Positions 44,081-53,792 are shown, counted from the stretch's first letter. The stretch: 64,000 nucleotides of DNA from Paraburkholderia oxyphila NBRC 105797 (GCF_000685075.1 NZ_BAYD01000005.1:1-64000); one strand, 5' to 3'. The notes: a model not told the origin generated them from the letters alone. Numbers and translations are program-made.

Positions 44081-44821
44081 ATGGCACAGCGCATTGCCTA
44101 TGTAACTGGTGGAATGGGTGGCATTGGAACCGCAATCTGCCAGCGGCTGCACAGTGACGGCTTTACGGTCGTCGCCGGTTGCGGCCCGAATTCACCACGC
44201 CGCGCAAAATGGATCGAGGATCAAAAGGCGCTTGGTTTCAATTTTGTCGCTTCTGAGGGTAATGTCGCCGATTGGGAATCTACCGCCAAGGCTTTCGAAA
44301 AGGTAAAGTCGGAGGTCGGTGAAGTTGACGTGCTCGTCAACAATGCTGGCATTACGCGAGACGTCGTATTTCGCAAGATGACCCATGAAGAATGGGTCGC
44401 CGTGATCGACACCAATCTCACCAGTCTCTTCAACGTGACCAAGCAGGTGATTGACGGTATGGTCAATCGCGGATGGGGGCGCATCATCAACATTTCGTCG
44501 GTCAACGGCCAGAAAGGCCAGTTTGGTCAGACGAATTATTCGACAGCCAAAGCCGGTATTCACGGCTTTACGATGGCGCTAGCCCAGGAGGTTGCTACGA
44601 AGGGTGTAACGGTCAATACCGTTTCGCCTGGATACATTGGCACAGATATGGTGCGTGCCGTGAAACCCGAAGTGCTGGAGAAAATCGTCGCCAGCATTCC
44701 GGTGCGGCGTCTCGGCGAACCGCACGAGATCGCCTCGATATGCGCATGGCTGGCTTCGGCCGAAGCGGGATTTTCGACAGGCGCTGATTTTTCGCTTAAC
44801 GGCGGACTTCACATGAGCTGA
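44081..44821 (+). CDS. phaB: Acetoacetyl-CoA reductase
   Basis: 246-aa SDR matching PhaB, which reduces acetoacetyl-CoA to (R)-3-hydroxybutyryl-CoA with NADPH for PHB synthesis. Seen are the cofactor loop GGMGGIG, NNAG, and the catalytic Ser140, Tyr153 (NYSTAKAG) and Lys157. GPNSPRR follows strand 2, as in known PhaB. A strong GGAGGAG site precedes ATG 44081. It is not beside phaC or phaA, so it is probably an extra copy. Its codon use is visibly more AT-rich than its neighbours. Confidence 0.93.
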   Translation: MAQRIAYVTGGMGGIGTAICQRLHSDGFTVVAGCGPNSPRRAKWIEDQKALGFNFVASEGNVADWESTAKAFEKVKSEVGEVDVLVNNAGITRDVVFRKMTHEEWVAVIDTNLTSLFNVTKQVIDGMVNRGWGRIINISSVNGQKGQFGQTNYSTAKAGIHGFTMALAQEVATKGVTVNTVSPGYIGTDMVRAVKPEVLEKIVASIPVRRLGEPHEIASICAWLASAEAGFSTGADFSLNGGLHMS

Positions 44822-44860
44822 GTCGCAGTCTTCGCGTGCAGCTGGGCTCGCGCCCGGCAA

Positions 44861-44898
44861 GATCCCTGCCTGGCGGATTACGCCGCGCAGGGATTTTT
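44861..44898 (+). terminator. Intrinsic terminator after phaB
   Basis: An 8-bp stem ATCCCTGC / GCAGGGAT with an inner GGCG/CGCC stem, followed by five T. Confidence 0.8.
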
Positions 44899-44989
44899 CA
44901 TTTTCGGCCAGGCATCGCAATGCGCTCGATATCGCACGCGCGGATCACGGCTGCGATTCCGGCGATGCGCCAGTTTCATGGTCTTTCGT

Positions 44990-45247
44990 TCAAGGCCGCG
45001 AATACGAGTCCTGAAGCGGCGAACGGCCCTGCGTATGGCGCCGATGCTGCGGCTTGTGCTTCGGTTTCGATTTGGGCTTCGCTGCCGTATGGGGCGGCGT
45101 AGAACTCGCATGCTCGCGTTGCGGCGTGCTCTGGCCTTCGCCAAAACCGGACTGGCCTTCGCCGAAGTGATACGTTTGCGAGGTTTGCGCGTAACCCGTG
45201 GCGGACAGCGCCAGCGCCATCAGCAACAGGCATTTCGAAAGCTTCAT
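44990..45247 (-). CDS. Small secreted protein, function unknown
   Basis: 85-aa protein with a signal peptide (MKLSKCLLLMALALSATGYAQ) and AGGAG 8 nt before the ATG at 45247. The mature part repeats FGEGQS twice (HFGEGQSGFGEGQST) and ends in a Lys/His/Arg/Pro-rich tail. It is probably periplasmic or secreted. No domain is recognised. Confidence 0.7.
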   Translation of the reverse strand: MKLSKCLLLMALALSATGYAQTSQTYHFGEGQSGFGEGQSTPQREHASSTPPHTAAKPKSKPKHKPQHRRHTQGRSPLQDSYSRP

Positions 45248-45317
45248 TCGTGCTCCTTTTCCTTGTATTGAAGGTTCTTGCGATTCAAATTTCCGGCGTG
45301 CTCCGCCGCGACTTTCC

Positions 45318-46238
45318 TCATTGACCATCGCCCTTGCCCGCGACGATGGCCGACGCCGCTTTCAGGCATTCGATGAAACGCAGCGCGGCCGGCGTCAGCA
45401 ACGCATGCCGCCGCATCACAATGGCGACCGTCAATTGCGGCAGCGGCTCGACGAGATTCAACGCGATGATCCCGCGCGGCCTGTGCTCGACGTCGACGAG
45501 CGGACGGGCGAACACGCCGAGCACGTCGGTCTGCGACACGAGCCCGAGCGTTGCGGCAAACGACGGGCAATGGATCACCCGCTTCGGCACATCGATCCCC
45601 AGCGGAACGAAGATCGAGCGGATCAGATCCTTGCCGTCTTCTCCGTATTGCGGCACGCACCATTGGGCGTCGCCTAGCTCGCGCAGCGAGCGCGCGCGCG
45701 CCAGCCGGTGCCGGTCTCTCGCCACGACCACGAACACCGTGCGGAACAACGGGATGCTCGAAAATTCGCCGGTGTCCGGCAGCGCGTCCGGCAGCCGATG
45801 CGTGACGATGAAATCGAGCGTGCCGTCACGCAGCCGGGCGAGATCGGTTGCGCTCAGCGCGTCGTCGAAGCTCACGGTCGCGCCGGGCAGGCTGCGCGTG
45901 AAGGCATCGAACGCGCGAGGCAGGATCGTCATCGCAACGGTCGGGCTGACCGCAAGCGACACCGAACCGGTCGTGCCCAGTCGCAATTGCTCGATCTCGT
46001 CGCGCGTGCGCTGCATCTCCTCGACGATCAGCCGCGCACGAATGGCAAACGCACTGCCGTACTCGGTCAGTGCAATGCCCTTGACGCTGCGTGTGACGAG
46101 CGGCGCACCCAGGTCGAGCTCGAGCTCGCGCACGATGCTGCTGACCGCCGGCTGCGTGACGCCGAGCGCTCTCGCCGCCCCGCGAATGGTGCGGTGCTCG
46201 GCGACAGCGAGAAAGGCGTGGAGCTGCTTGAGTTTCAT
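45318..46238 (-). CDS. LysR family transcriptional regulator
   Basis: 306-aa LysR regulator with the N-terminal HTH (MKLKQLHAFLAVAEHRTIRGAARALGVTQPAVSSIVREL) and an effector domain. It is divergent from the M20 hydrolase gene at 46377 with a 138-bp gap and is its likely regulator. Confidence 0.92.
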   Translation of the reverse strand: MKLKQLHAFLAVAEHRTIRGAARALGVTQPAVSSIVRELELDLGAPLVTRSVKGIALTEYGSAFAIRARLIVEEMQRTRDEIEQLRLGTTGSVSLAVSPTVAMTILPRAFDAFTRSLPGATVSFDDALSATDLARLRDGTLDFIVTHRLPDALPDTGEFSSIPLFRTVFVVVARDRHRLARARSLRELGDAQWCVPQYGEDGKDLIRSIFVPLGIDVPKRVIHCPSFAATLGLVSQTDVLGVFARPLVDVEHRPRGIIALNLVEPLPQLTVAIVMRRHALLTPAALRFIECLKAASAIVAGKGDGQ

Positions 46239-46376
46239 GAACTGCTGGCGGTGCAGGAGGGCGGGATCGTGAGGGGAACGCTACGTGAAAAGCGAAATTT
46301 ATCATGCGCAAAAAACTTTTGAATTTTCCTTATCGTGCCGGGTAGCTATGCTCGGTACTTTTCAGGAGCGACCACG

Positions 46377-47600
46377 ATGATCTTCGTTAATCAGCAACGG
46401 CTCTGGGATTCGCTGATGGAGATGGCCACGATAGGAGCGACCGCGCACGGCGGCAGTTGCCGGCTCGCGTTGACCGACGAGGACGTGCAGGGCCGGCGCC
46501 TGTTCATCCGCTGGTGCGAGGAGGCCGGCTGCGAAATCCGCATCGATCCGATCGGCAACGTGTTCGCGCGCCGGCCAGGCACGCAGCCCGGCGCGCCAGC
46601 CGTGATGTGCGGCAGCCATCTCGACACGCAGCCGCTCGGCGGCCGCTTCGACGGCGTCTACGGTGTGCTCGCCGGCCTCGAGGCCATTCGTACGATCAAT
46701 GGGGCCGGCATCGCCACGCGCCATCCGCTCGAGGTCGTGGCATGGACCAATGAAGAGGGCTCGCGCTTTACGCCCGGCATGATGGGCTCCGCGGTGTATG
46801 CCGGCAAACTCGATCTCGACTACGCTCGCGAGCGGCCGTGCATGCACACGGGCGTGCTGCTCGGGCAGGAGCTCGAGCGCAGCGGCTTTGCCGGCCCCGA
46901 GCGCGAGCGGCAGATGCCGAAAGCCTATTTCGAGGCGCACATCGAGCAAGGCCCGGTGCTGGAGCATGCCGGCCTGCCGATCGGTGTCGTGACCGGTGTG
47001 CAGGGCATCTACGAACTCGATGTCACGGTGACCGGCTTCGAATCGCATGCGGGCACGACGCCGATGAGCGTGCGCAAGGACGCGATGGGCGCGGCGGCCG
47101 CGATGATCGCCGCGATCGTGGAGCACGGCCACGCCTTCGATGCCGATGCGCGTGTCACCGTCGGTCATATCGCGTGCCAGCCGAACTCGCCGAGCACGAT
47201 ACCCGGCAAGGTCCGGTTCAGCGTCGACGTGCGCCATCCTTCGCGGCCGGCGCTGCAACGGCTCGTCGCCGACATCGAGGCGATCTGTCTGCAGCGCACC
47301 GCGCTGCGGGGCGCGAGCGTAGAGGTGCAGACGGTGGCCGAGTACGAGCCGGTGGTGTTCGATGCACAGTGCGTCGCGCGCGTGCGGGAGGCGACGGCCG
47401 CCGCCGGCTATCCGTACCTGGAGATGTGCAGCGGCGCGGGCCACGACGCCGTGAACCTCTCGTACGTCGCGCCGACCGCGATGGTGTTTGTGCCGTGCAA
47501 GGCTGGACTCAGCCACAACGAGGCCGAAGACGCCGACCCCGTGCACCTCGCGCAGGGCGCGTCGGTGCTGGCGAATCTGCTGGCCGATTGCGCGCGGTAG
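46377..47600 (+). CDS. M20 family N-carbamoyl-L-amino acid / allantoate amidohydrolase
   Basis: 407-aa zinc-dependent hydrolase of the AllC/hydantoinase/carbamoylase group. Metal and catalytic motifs are GSHLDTQPLGGRFDGVYGVLAG (His, Asp), WTNEEGSRF (Glu pair), FEAHIEQGPVLE and SGAGHDAVNLS (His). It would release ammonia and CO2 or a carbamoyl group from N-carbamoyl amino acids or ureides. The start at 46377 fits the family. It is divergent from its LysR gene. The exact substrate is undetermined. Confidence 0.92.
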   Translation: MIFVNQQRLWDSLMEMATIGATAHGGSCRLALTDEDVQGRRLFIRWCEEAGCEIRIDPIGNVFARRPGTQPGAPAVMCGSHLDTQPLGGRFDGVYGVLAGLEAIRTINGAGIATRHPLEVVAWTNEEGSRFTPGMMGSAVYAGKLDLDYARERPCMHTGVLLGQELERSGFAGPERERQMPKAYFEAHIEQGPVLEHAGLPIGVVTGVQGIYELDVTVTGFESHAGTTPMSVRKDAMGAAAAMIAAIVEHGHAFDADARVTVGHIACQPNSPSTIPGKVRFSVDVRHPSRPALQRLVADIEAICLQRTALRGASVEVQTVAEYEPVVFDAQCVARVREATAAAGYPYLEMCSGAGHDAVNLSYVAPTAMVFVPCKAGLSHNEAEDADPVHLAQGASVLANLLADCAR

Positions 47601-47686
47601 CGCTGTGGGCCGTGCAGCGGCCGGCGCGGCATGGGCGCTGCGCTAGCCGGCGGCCGGCCAGCGCGGCGGTCTCCCTGGCCCGAGGC

Positions 47687-48238
47687 TCAGGATTGGCGTG
47701 GCGCCGCTTCGTCGACCGGGCCTATTGTTGCCAGCACGAACTGATAGACGTCCTCGAGCGCGGAGACGATACGCGTGCCCGGCGGCACGCCCTCGAAGGC
47801 GTCGATCGGGCCGATGCAAATCAGCGGCTTTGCAAAGCGCGTTGCCAGCCGGATTTCGTCGAGGGTTCCCTGGTTCCCGGGCAGCGCCACGACCACGTCG
47901 CTCGTGAGCACGTTCACGTAATTCCGGTTCAACGCGTCGTCTGGCGCCTCGGCCAGCTTGCGCGGCAGTGGCGTGAGGATCGGCAAGTCGATATACGGAT
48001 TGGGATAACCCTGGAGAGGCGCGAAACCGCGCACAGGATGCGCCTCGCTGGGCATGATTCCGATGGATCGCCCCTTGCGGCCGTGCGTAGTCGAGAACGC
48101 GCGCGCAGTCGACAGCATGACGCCAAGCCCCGCTCCAGTCAGCAAATCGAAACCTTGTTCCGCGATCCATTTCCCAAGCGGCGTCGAAAGGGCTTCCCAT
48201 TCGACCTTGCCCGAACCCATTACTCCAACGATTGCCAC
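47687..48238 (-). CDS. LOG-like/TIGR00725 Rossmann-fold protein
   Basis: 183-aa SLOG-superfamily protein. The N-terminal loop is VGVMGSGKVEWEAL, followed by LLTGAGLGVMLSTARA and the phosphate-binding signature ALPGNQGTLDEI. The start is GTG 48238 with GAGGAG 6 nt upstream; the longer frame is Arg/Ser-rich. Related LOG proteins are cytokinin-type phosphoribohydrolases, but this branch's function is unknown. Confidence 0.88.
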   Translation of the reverse strand: MAIVGVMGSGKVEWEALSTPLGKWIAEQGFDLLTGAGLGVMLSTARAFSTTHGRKGRSIGIMPSEAHPVRGFAPLQGYPNPYIDLPILTPLPRKLAEAPDDALNRNYVNVLTSDVVVALPGNQGTLDEIRLATRFAKPLICIGPIDAFEGVPPGTRIVSALEDVYQFVLATIGPVDEAAPRQS

Positions 48239-48432
48239 CGAGTGCTCCTCCTCTGATTCACGCGAACGCGGGACGCGATACCGGGCAGCTTGATCGCTGC
48301 TCCGAGCCAACGCGTTGCACCGATTTTCGACGATTCAGCGGGTAATGTCGAATGGCAGGGCGTAGATACGTCTAAATCATTCGTATTCCTGATTATATAT
48401 CAACGTGGCATTGAACTTTGCCAGAGGCTTGA

Positions 48433-49293
48433 TCAACCCTTCTTGCCGTGCTGCCAGTCAGCCTGCGGCGGCTGCATCCCGTGCTGGCCTTTGTACGGCG
48501 CGACGGGCGGCGGCGACCAGCCTGTGAGCAGGCTCGGGTCAAGCCTGTACACCTCGACACCGAGCGGCCGGCAGACGTCGATCGGGTCGCGCGCATCGGG
48601 GCCCCACATCGGCACCGAGAGGTCGCCGCCGGGACACGTGGACATCGCGCACAGCAGGTCGATCTCGGCGAAGAACTCGAGATAGTCGCCGGGCTTCGCG
48701 GGGCAGGCCTTCATGAAGTACTTGTCGTCGTCGTTCAGGCCCGTGCACTGGAACACGTTGAGCACGTCGTGCACGTCGAATTCGGTGAGCCCGTACGGCG
48801 CGATCGCGCGAACAAGGTTCGAGTGGCAATGGAAATGAAAATCCTCGCCGGTCAGCAGCTTGTTCACGTACGGGTCGCAGCGCGTGCCGAGGAGATCGTG
48901 CACGCGGCCGCCGTCGCCGTCGACGCCGTAGCCGGCGAGGGTGTCGTCGGTGATCGTGACCATCGGACGCAAGTACGGCAGCGTCGACCAGATGCGATCG
49001 AACGTCGTCACGTGCGCGGCCTGCAACTGGCGCGTGCGCGACGCCCACATGCGCTCGCGTGGATTGTGCCGGTGCCACATGTTGAAGTCGGCGACCTGCG
49101 GGCCTTCCAGCGTGACGATGCGGAACACGTGGCCGGCCGGCACGGTCCACGCGAAGCCGCTGCGGATCGGCACGACGTACGACTCGATCCGTTGCCGCGC
49201 GTCGTGGCGCTGTGCGATCGCGGAATAAAAGGACTTGTCGACGTTCAGGACTGAGCCTTTGGTGACCTGGTAAGCAGCGGGATAGTTCGACAT
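48433..49293 (-). CDS. DUF1989 / urea carboxylase-associated family protein
   Basis: 286-aa protein of the family found next to urea carboxylase genes. Hallmarks are VPAGHVFRIVTLEGPQVADFNMWHRHNPRERMWASRTRQLQ and HCHSNL, plus STCPGGDLSVP near the end, which supply likely metal ligands. Here it sits with a racemase-fold enzyme and a D-amino-acid oxidase, suggesting nitrogen scavenging. The reaction is not established for this member. Confidence 0.9.
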   Translation of the reverse strand: MSNYPAAYQVTKGSVLNVDKSFYSAIAQRHDARQRIESYVVPIRSGFAWTVPAGHVFRIVTLEGPQVADFNMWHRHNPRERMWASRTRQLQAAHVTTFDRIWSTLPYLRPMVTITDDTLAGYGVDGDGGRVHDLLGTRCDPYVNKLLTGEDFHFHCHSNLVRAIAPYGLTEFDVHDVLNVFQCTGLNDDDKYFMKACPAKPGDYLEFFAEIDLLCAMSTCPGGDLSVPMWGPDARDPIDVCRPLGVEVYRLDPSLLTGWSPPPVAPYKGQHGMQPPQADWQHGKKG

Positions 49294-49347
49294 GACGCGG
49301 TTCTCCCGGGTAACTCGAAGAGAGGGAAATGAAAGGGCGATCCCGGG

Positions 49348-50124
49348 CTACATCGCAAACAATCGCCCGAGTTGCGGCTCGCTATCGCCCACGCCGGCAA
49401 GACGCAATGCGTGCCACGCCATCGCGTAGTTGCTCGATAGCACGGGCTTGCCGCTCGCCGCTTCGAGCTGCGGCACGAGGCTCGCGACACGCAGGCTCGT
49501 GCAGGAGACGAATACCGCGTCCACAGCTGGCACGCGGGCAAGCTGCTCGATGGCCATGCAGAGCGATGGGGCGTCGATGCGGGCGACCGCGTTGTCGTCC
49601 GGGAGTTCGAACGACGCGATACGGGTCACGGCGATGCCGCGCGCTTCAATATAGTCGCGCATGAATTCGTTGATCGAGCGGATATAGGGCGTCAGCAGCG
49701 CAATGCGCGATGCTTGCAGCGCCTCGAGCGCCGCCACCGCGGCCGTGATCGGCGTCGTGCAGGCAATGCCGGGACGCGCCTCGCGGATGCGCGCGAACAC
49801 GCGCTCCTCGCCGATCACCATCGAGGCTGAAGTGCAGCCGAACGCCACCACGTCGAGCGGCTCGCCGGGCAGCAGCAGGGCGGCCGCCGGCGCGATGCGC
49901 GACTCGATCTCGGCGAGCCGCGCCGGCGTGATATCGGGCGAGTTCGCGAGCCGGCACTCGTAGAAGGCGACGCCGGGCTGCCGCAGCAGTTGGCGCCATT
50001 CGTGCTCGATGGTGTGGTCGGTCGCCAGCACGACAAGGCCGATCGCCGCGCGCTGCGCGATGCCCGCGTCGAGCGCGAAATCGAGCTTCGTGTAGGCGTC
50101 GTGCGGTAGTGGGGGTGTGCTCAT
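49348..50124 (-). CDS. Asp/Glu racemase-fold enzyme (maleate isomerase/arylmalonate decarboxylase-like)
   Basis: 258-aa protein of the Asp/Glu/hydantoin racemase fold. Two cysteine sites fit the active pair: FGCTSASMVIGE (about residue 94) and VSCTSLRVASLV (about 206). Members include maleate cis-trans isomerase, arylmalonate decarboxylase and hydantoin racemase. The start at 50124 overlaps the stop of the DadA-like gene (ATGA), so the two are coupled. A racemase or isomerase role is the natural inference from the D-amino-acid context. Confidence 0.88.
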   Translation of the reverse strand: MSTPPLPHDAYTKLDFALDAGIAQRAAIGLVVLATDHTIEHEWRQLLRQPGVAFYECRLANSPDITPARLAEIESRIAPAAALLLPGEPLDVVAFGCTSASMVIGEERVFARIREARPGIACTTPITAAVAALEALQASRIALLTPYIRSINEFMRDYIEARGIAVTRIASFELPDDNAVARIDAPSLCMAIEQLARVPAVDAVFVSCTSLRVASLVPQLEAASGKPVLSSNYAMAWHALRLAGVGDSEPQLGRLFAM

Positions 50125-51365
50125 GTGATCGTCATCCCTGCCAGATCGATCTCGGTCGTGCGTCCCGCCATGATGTCGGCAAGCAGTTGTGCGGTGCCGC
50201 AAGACATCGTCCAGCCCATGTGGCCATGTCCCGTGTTCAGGAACAGGTTACGGTGGCGCGTGCGGCCGATCAAGGGCGTGCCCTCGGGCGTCATCGGGCG
50301 CAGCCCCGCCCAGTAGCTCGGCTTCGTGTAGTCGGCGCCGTCGGGAAAGAGCTCGCGCGCCGCGCGCAGCATCGGCGCGAAGTCCGCGGGCGCGTGGTGC
50401 GTGTCGTAGCCCGCGAACTCGGCCGTCGCCGTAAAGCGCAGGCGCGCGCCAAAGCGCGCCCACGCGACGAGATGGTTCTCGTCCACGCCGCCGATTTGCG
50501 GGGGACGGTGTTCGGGCCCGGCCGGAAACGTGGCCGAATAGCCCTTGACGGGGTAGATCGCCAGCCGGTACCCGAGCGGACGCGCGAGAACGGGCGAATA
50601 CGCGCCGAGCGCGAGCACGAAGTCGTCCCCTTCGATCAGCCCTTGCGGCGTACGCACACCCGTGATCCGGTCGCCCGACGCTTCGATGCGGCTGATGGGG
50701 GCATCGAACACGAACCTCACACCCATTCGCTCGCAGACCTTTTGCAGCTCGCGGGTGAACTGGCGTGCGTCGCCGCTTTCGTCGGTGGGGCAATAGATTG
50801 CGCCAGCGATCTTGTCGCGCGCATGCTCGAGCGCCGGCTCGCGCGCGAGCACCTGAGCCGCGTCCAGCGTTTCGAGCTGCAAGCCGTTTTCCGTGAGGAT
50901 CGACATGTGCGAGCAGCCACGCGCGAACGACGCTGCATCGCGATAGAGATAGAGGAGGCCGCGGCTGATCCGGTCGTATTGCAGTTGCTCCTTCGCGGTC
51001 AATTGCTGCAACTGCTCCTGCGCGTAACGGCACAGGCGGACCTTGCGCGCCGTGTTCTCGCGCGAGCGGGCGGCGGTGCAGTTGCGCAGGAACCGGGCGC
51101 ACCACGCCCACATGTGCGGGTCGGCGCTCAGCCGCAGTTGCAGCGCCTGGCCCCCGCTGTACAGCGATTTGAGCAGGATTGCGGGCGCGCGCGGCGAAGC
51201 CCAGGTGTAAGAGTGGCCCGGCGCGACGAGCCCGGCGTTGGCGAAGCTGGTTTCGAGCGCAACACCTTCGCGGCGATCGACCACGGTCACGGCGCGGCCG
51301 TCCTGGGCGAGCCAGTACGCCGTCGTGACCCCTGCAATGCCTGCACCCAGCACGATGGTCTCCAT
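50121..51365 (-). CDS. DadA-like FAD-dependent D-amino acid dehydrogenase
   Basis: 414-aa FAD enzyme of the DAO family. The N-terminal dinucleotide motif is VLGAGIAGVTTAYWLA, the signature ETSFANAGLVAPGHSYTWASP is DadA-like, and the C-terminal block is GLRPMTPEGTPLIGRTRHRNLFLNTGHGHMGWTMSCGTA. It would oxidise a D-amino acid to the 2-oxo acid in association with the membrane. GGGGAG lies 5 nt before the ATG at 51365. It is divergent from the Liv ABC operon, which probably imports its substrate. Confidence 0.92.
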   Translation of the reverse strand: METIVLGAGIAGVTTAYWLAQDGRAVTVVDRREGVALETSFANAGLVAPGHSYTWASPRAPAILLKSLYSGGQALQLRLSADPHMWAWCARFLRNCTAARSRENTARKVRLCRYAQEQLQQLTAKEQLQYDRISRGLLYLYRDAASFARGCSHMSILTENGLQLETLDAAQVLAREPALEHARDKIAGAIYCPTDESGDARQFTRELQKVCERMGVRFVFDAPISRIEASGDRITGVRTPQGLIEGDDFVLALGAYSPVLARPLGYRLAIYPVKGYSATFPAGPEHRPPQIGGVDENHLVAWARFGARLRFTATAEFAGYDTHHAPADFAPMLRAARELFPDGADYTKPSYWAGLRPMTPEGTPLIGRTRHRNLFLNTGHGHMGWTMSCGTAQLLADIMAGRTTEIDLAGMTIT

Positions 51366-51673
51366 GCGCGCTCCCCTGCCATCCTGCACGAAATATAGGC
51401 TTGCCGGCGCGGTTGCGTGGGCTTTATTCGCGCATACCCTATACCGGCCAGGCGGTCTTCGAGACCTATCATGAAGAGGGCGTCCTCGCGCCTCACCACG
51501 ACGCTCTATCCACACACGCGATGCGCGGCGCCCGGCGCGTCACGAATCATTACGTTGCGCTAACTGACCACTGGCTTGTGCGCGTCGCGCAGGGCCGGCC
51601 GCAAACACAGTCAGCGTTGCATGGGACCGTCCGGGGCCTGAGGCGCCACGTGCGGTCGACAGGAGTCACGAAC
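51366..51673. other. Divergent promoter region between DadA-like and Liv operons
   Basis: 308 bp with no convincing ORF. A candidate -10-like TATACC lies near 51440. No perfect inverted repeat longer than about 6 bp was noticed. Confidence 0.4.
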
Positions 51674-52867
51674 ATGAATATTCAGAACAATGGCCGGCCC
51701 GGTGCCACCCGCGTTTTGCGGCAGACCTTCGGCTCGGCGATCCTTGGACTCGCGGCGTTCGCTGCGTTCTCCGCGGGTGCGGCGCATGGCCAGACCATCA
51801 AGATTGGCGTGCCGGTGCCCCTCTCGGGAAGCAATGCCAATGCCGGCACCGATATCGTCGATGGCGCCAAGCTCGCTGCCGCGAAGATCAACGCGGCCGG
51901 CGGCGTGCTCGGCAAGCAGATCGAGCTCGTGCCCGAGGACGATGCCTGCGACGCGCAAACGGCCGTTCAGGCCGCGCAGAAGCTCGTGGACGCGGGCGTG
52001 GCTGCCGTGGCGGGCGGGTACTGCTCGAGCGCCGCGCTGCCCGAGTTGACGACGTTTCATCGCGCGGGCATTCCGTATGTGCTGGACGCGTCGACGAACC
52101 CGAAGCTCACGGAAATGGGTTACGACAACGTGTTCCGGACCATCGGGCGCGATGACGAGCAGGGCCCGTTCGCGGCAAGCTTCATCAAGAACTCGCTGCA
52201 CGCGAAGCGCGCCGCCGTGATCGACGACAACACCACCTATGCGAAGGGGCTCGCGGAGAACACGGTCGAGGCGCTCAAGAAAGACGGCGTCGATGTCGTG
52301 TACGCCGACTCCATTACGCCGGGCCAGATGGACTATTCGCCGACGCTCACCAAGGTCGCGTCGCTGAACCCTGACGTGATCTACTACACCGGCTACTTCT
52401 CCGAAGCCGGACTGATCGTGAAGGAGGCACGGCAACTGGGGCTGAAGATGACCCTGATGGGCGGCGACGGCACCAATGACCCGACGCTCATGAAAACCGC
52501 GGGCCCGGCGGCCGACGGCATGATCATCACCACTTCGCCGCTCGCGCAATTCCTTTCGGGCGCGCACGGCTTCGTGGACGACTACACGAAGGCCTATGGC
52601 CATGGCCCCGGTCCGTATTCGGTCTATGAATACGATGCCGTGGGCGTGACCGCGAAAGCCATCGCTGATGCGAAGTCGGCGAGCCCCGCCGCGATCATCG
52701 CCGCGTTGCACAAGATCAAGAACTATCCGGGCGTGACCGGGACCATCGGGTTCAATCCGAAGGGCGACCGGAGCGTGGCCGTCTACATCACGATCATCGT
52801 GCGCAACGATGAGTTCGCTGCCTACCAGCGGCAGGATGCATCGGGCAAGTGGGTCGCCATGAAGTGA
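51674..52867 (+). CDS. Branched-chain amino-acid type ABC transporter substrate-binding protein
   Basis: 397-aa periplasmic binding protein of the Leu/Ile/Val-binding family. A long signal peptide (RQTFGSAILGLAAFAAFSAGAAHGQ) is followed by IKIGVPVPLSGSNANAGTDIVDGAKLAAAKINAAGG. The disulfide pair includes DDACDAQT and GYCSSAA. AGGAG lies 8 nt before the ATG. First gene of the Liv operon. The ligand may not be a branched-chain amino acid given the DadA/racemase neighbours. Confidence 0.93.
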   Translation: MNIQNNGRPGATRVLRQTFGSAILGLAAFAAFSAGAAHGQTIKIGVPVPLSGSNANAGTDIVDGAKLAAAKINAAGGVLGKQIELVPEDDACDAQTAVQAAQKLVDAGVAAVAGGYCSSAALPELTTFHRAGIPYVLDASTNPKLTEMGYDNVFRTIGRDDEQGPFAASFIKNSLHAKRAAVIDDNTTYAKGLAENTVEALKKDGVDVVYADSITPGQMDYSPTLTKVASLNPDVIYYTGYFSEAGLIVKEARQLGLKMTLMGGDGTNDPTLMKTAGPAADGMIITTSPLAQFLSGAHGFVDDYTKAYGHGPGPYSVYEYDAVGVTAKAIADAKSASPAAIIAALHKIKNYPGVTGTIGFNPKGDRSVAVYITIIVRNDEFAAYQRQDASGKWVAMK

Positions 52868-52892
52868 GCGCGGCAACGCCTCCGTTGCGGCC

Positions 52893-53792
52893 ATGAACGC
52901 CTTTTTCCAGTTCGTCGTCGAAGGGCTGACGATCGGCTCGTTCTACGCGCTCGTGGCCCTCGGCTACACAATGGTGTACGGCATCATCCGCCTCATCAAC
53001 TTTGCGCATGGCGACCTGTTCATGGTCGGCGCGTTCATCGGCTGGACCTCGCTCGCGACGCTCGCGAGCGCGCATCTGCCGCTCGCGCTTGCGCTGCTGG
53101 CCGCCTTCTCGGCGTCGATGGCGGCCACCGGCGGGCTCGGCGTCGTCATCGCGCGGGTGGCTTATCAGCCCTTGCTGCGCGCGCCGCGTCTGTCGATCCT
53201 CATCACGGCGCTGGGCGTTTCGCTGCTGCTCGAAAATGCCGTGCTGCTGATGTATGGCGCCGGCTTCAGGACCTATCCGCACCTGTTGACCCAGGCGGGC
53301 TTGAATCTGCACGACGTGCGCATTACGTTTGCGCAGATCGGCATCGTGGCCGCCAGTTTTTCGCTGATGCTCGCGCTCTACTTCTTCGTACACCATACGT
53401 TTTTGGGCACGGCGATGCGCGCGCTCGCCATCGACCAGGACGCCGCGCGCCTGATGGGCATCGATGTCGAGCGGATGATCCATCTCACCTTCTTCATTGG
53501 ATCGGTGCTCGCCGCGGTGGCTGGCGTGATGGAGGGCCTGTACTACACGCAGATCAACTTTTTCATGGGCTTCGTGCTCGGTCTGCGTGCGTTCACGGCG
53601 GCGGTGCTCGGTGGCGTCGGCAATATTCCGGGCGCCATGGCGGGCGGCTTCCTGATCGGGCTGCTCGAGGCGTTCGGCGCGGGCTATGTGTCCTCGCGCT
53701 GGACCGACGTGTTCGTGTTCGGCGTCCTGATCGCCGTGCTGGTGATCAAACCCACGGGCCTGTTCGGCGAACGCGTCGTGGAGAGGATGTAG
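52893..53792 (+). CDS. LivH-type ABC transporter permease
   Basis: 299-aa inner-membrane permease with about eight helices. LivH hallmarks are GLTIGSFYALVALGYTMVYGIIRLINFAHGDLFMVG, IDQDAARLMGIDVERMI and VLGGVGNIPGAMAGGFLIG. It lies 25 bp after the binding-protein gene and 3 bp before the LivM-LivG fusion. Confidence 0.94.
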   Translation: MNAFFQFVVEGLTIGSFYALVALGYTMVYGIIRLINFAHGDLFMVGAFIGWTSLATLASAHLPLALALLAAFSASMAATGGLGVVIARVAYQPLLRAPRLSILITALGVSLLLENAVLLMYGAGFRTYPHLLTQAGLNLHDVRITFAQIGIVAASFSLMLALYFFVHHTFLGTAMRALAIDQDAARLMGIDVERMIHLTFFIGSVLAAVAGVMEGLYYTQINFFMGFVLGLRAFTAAVLGGVGNIPGAMAGGFLIGLLEAFGAGYVSSRWTDVFVFGVLIAVLVIKPTGLFGERVVERM

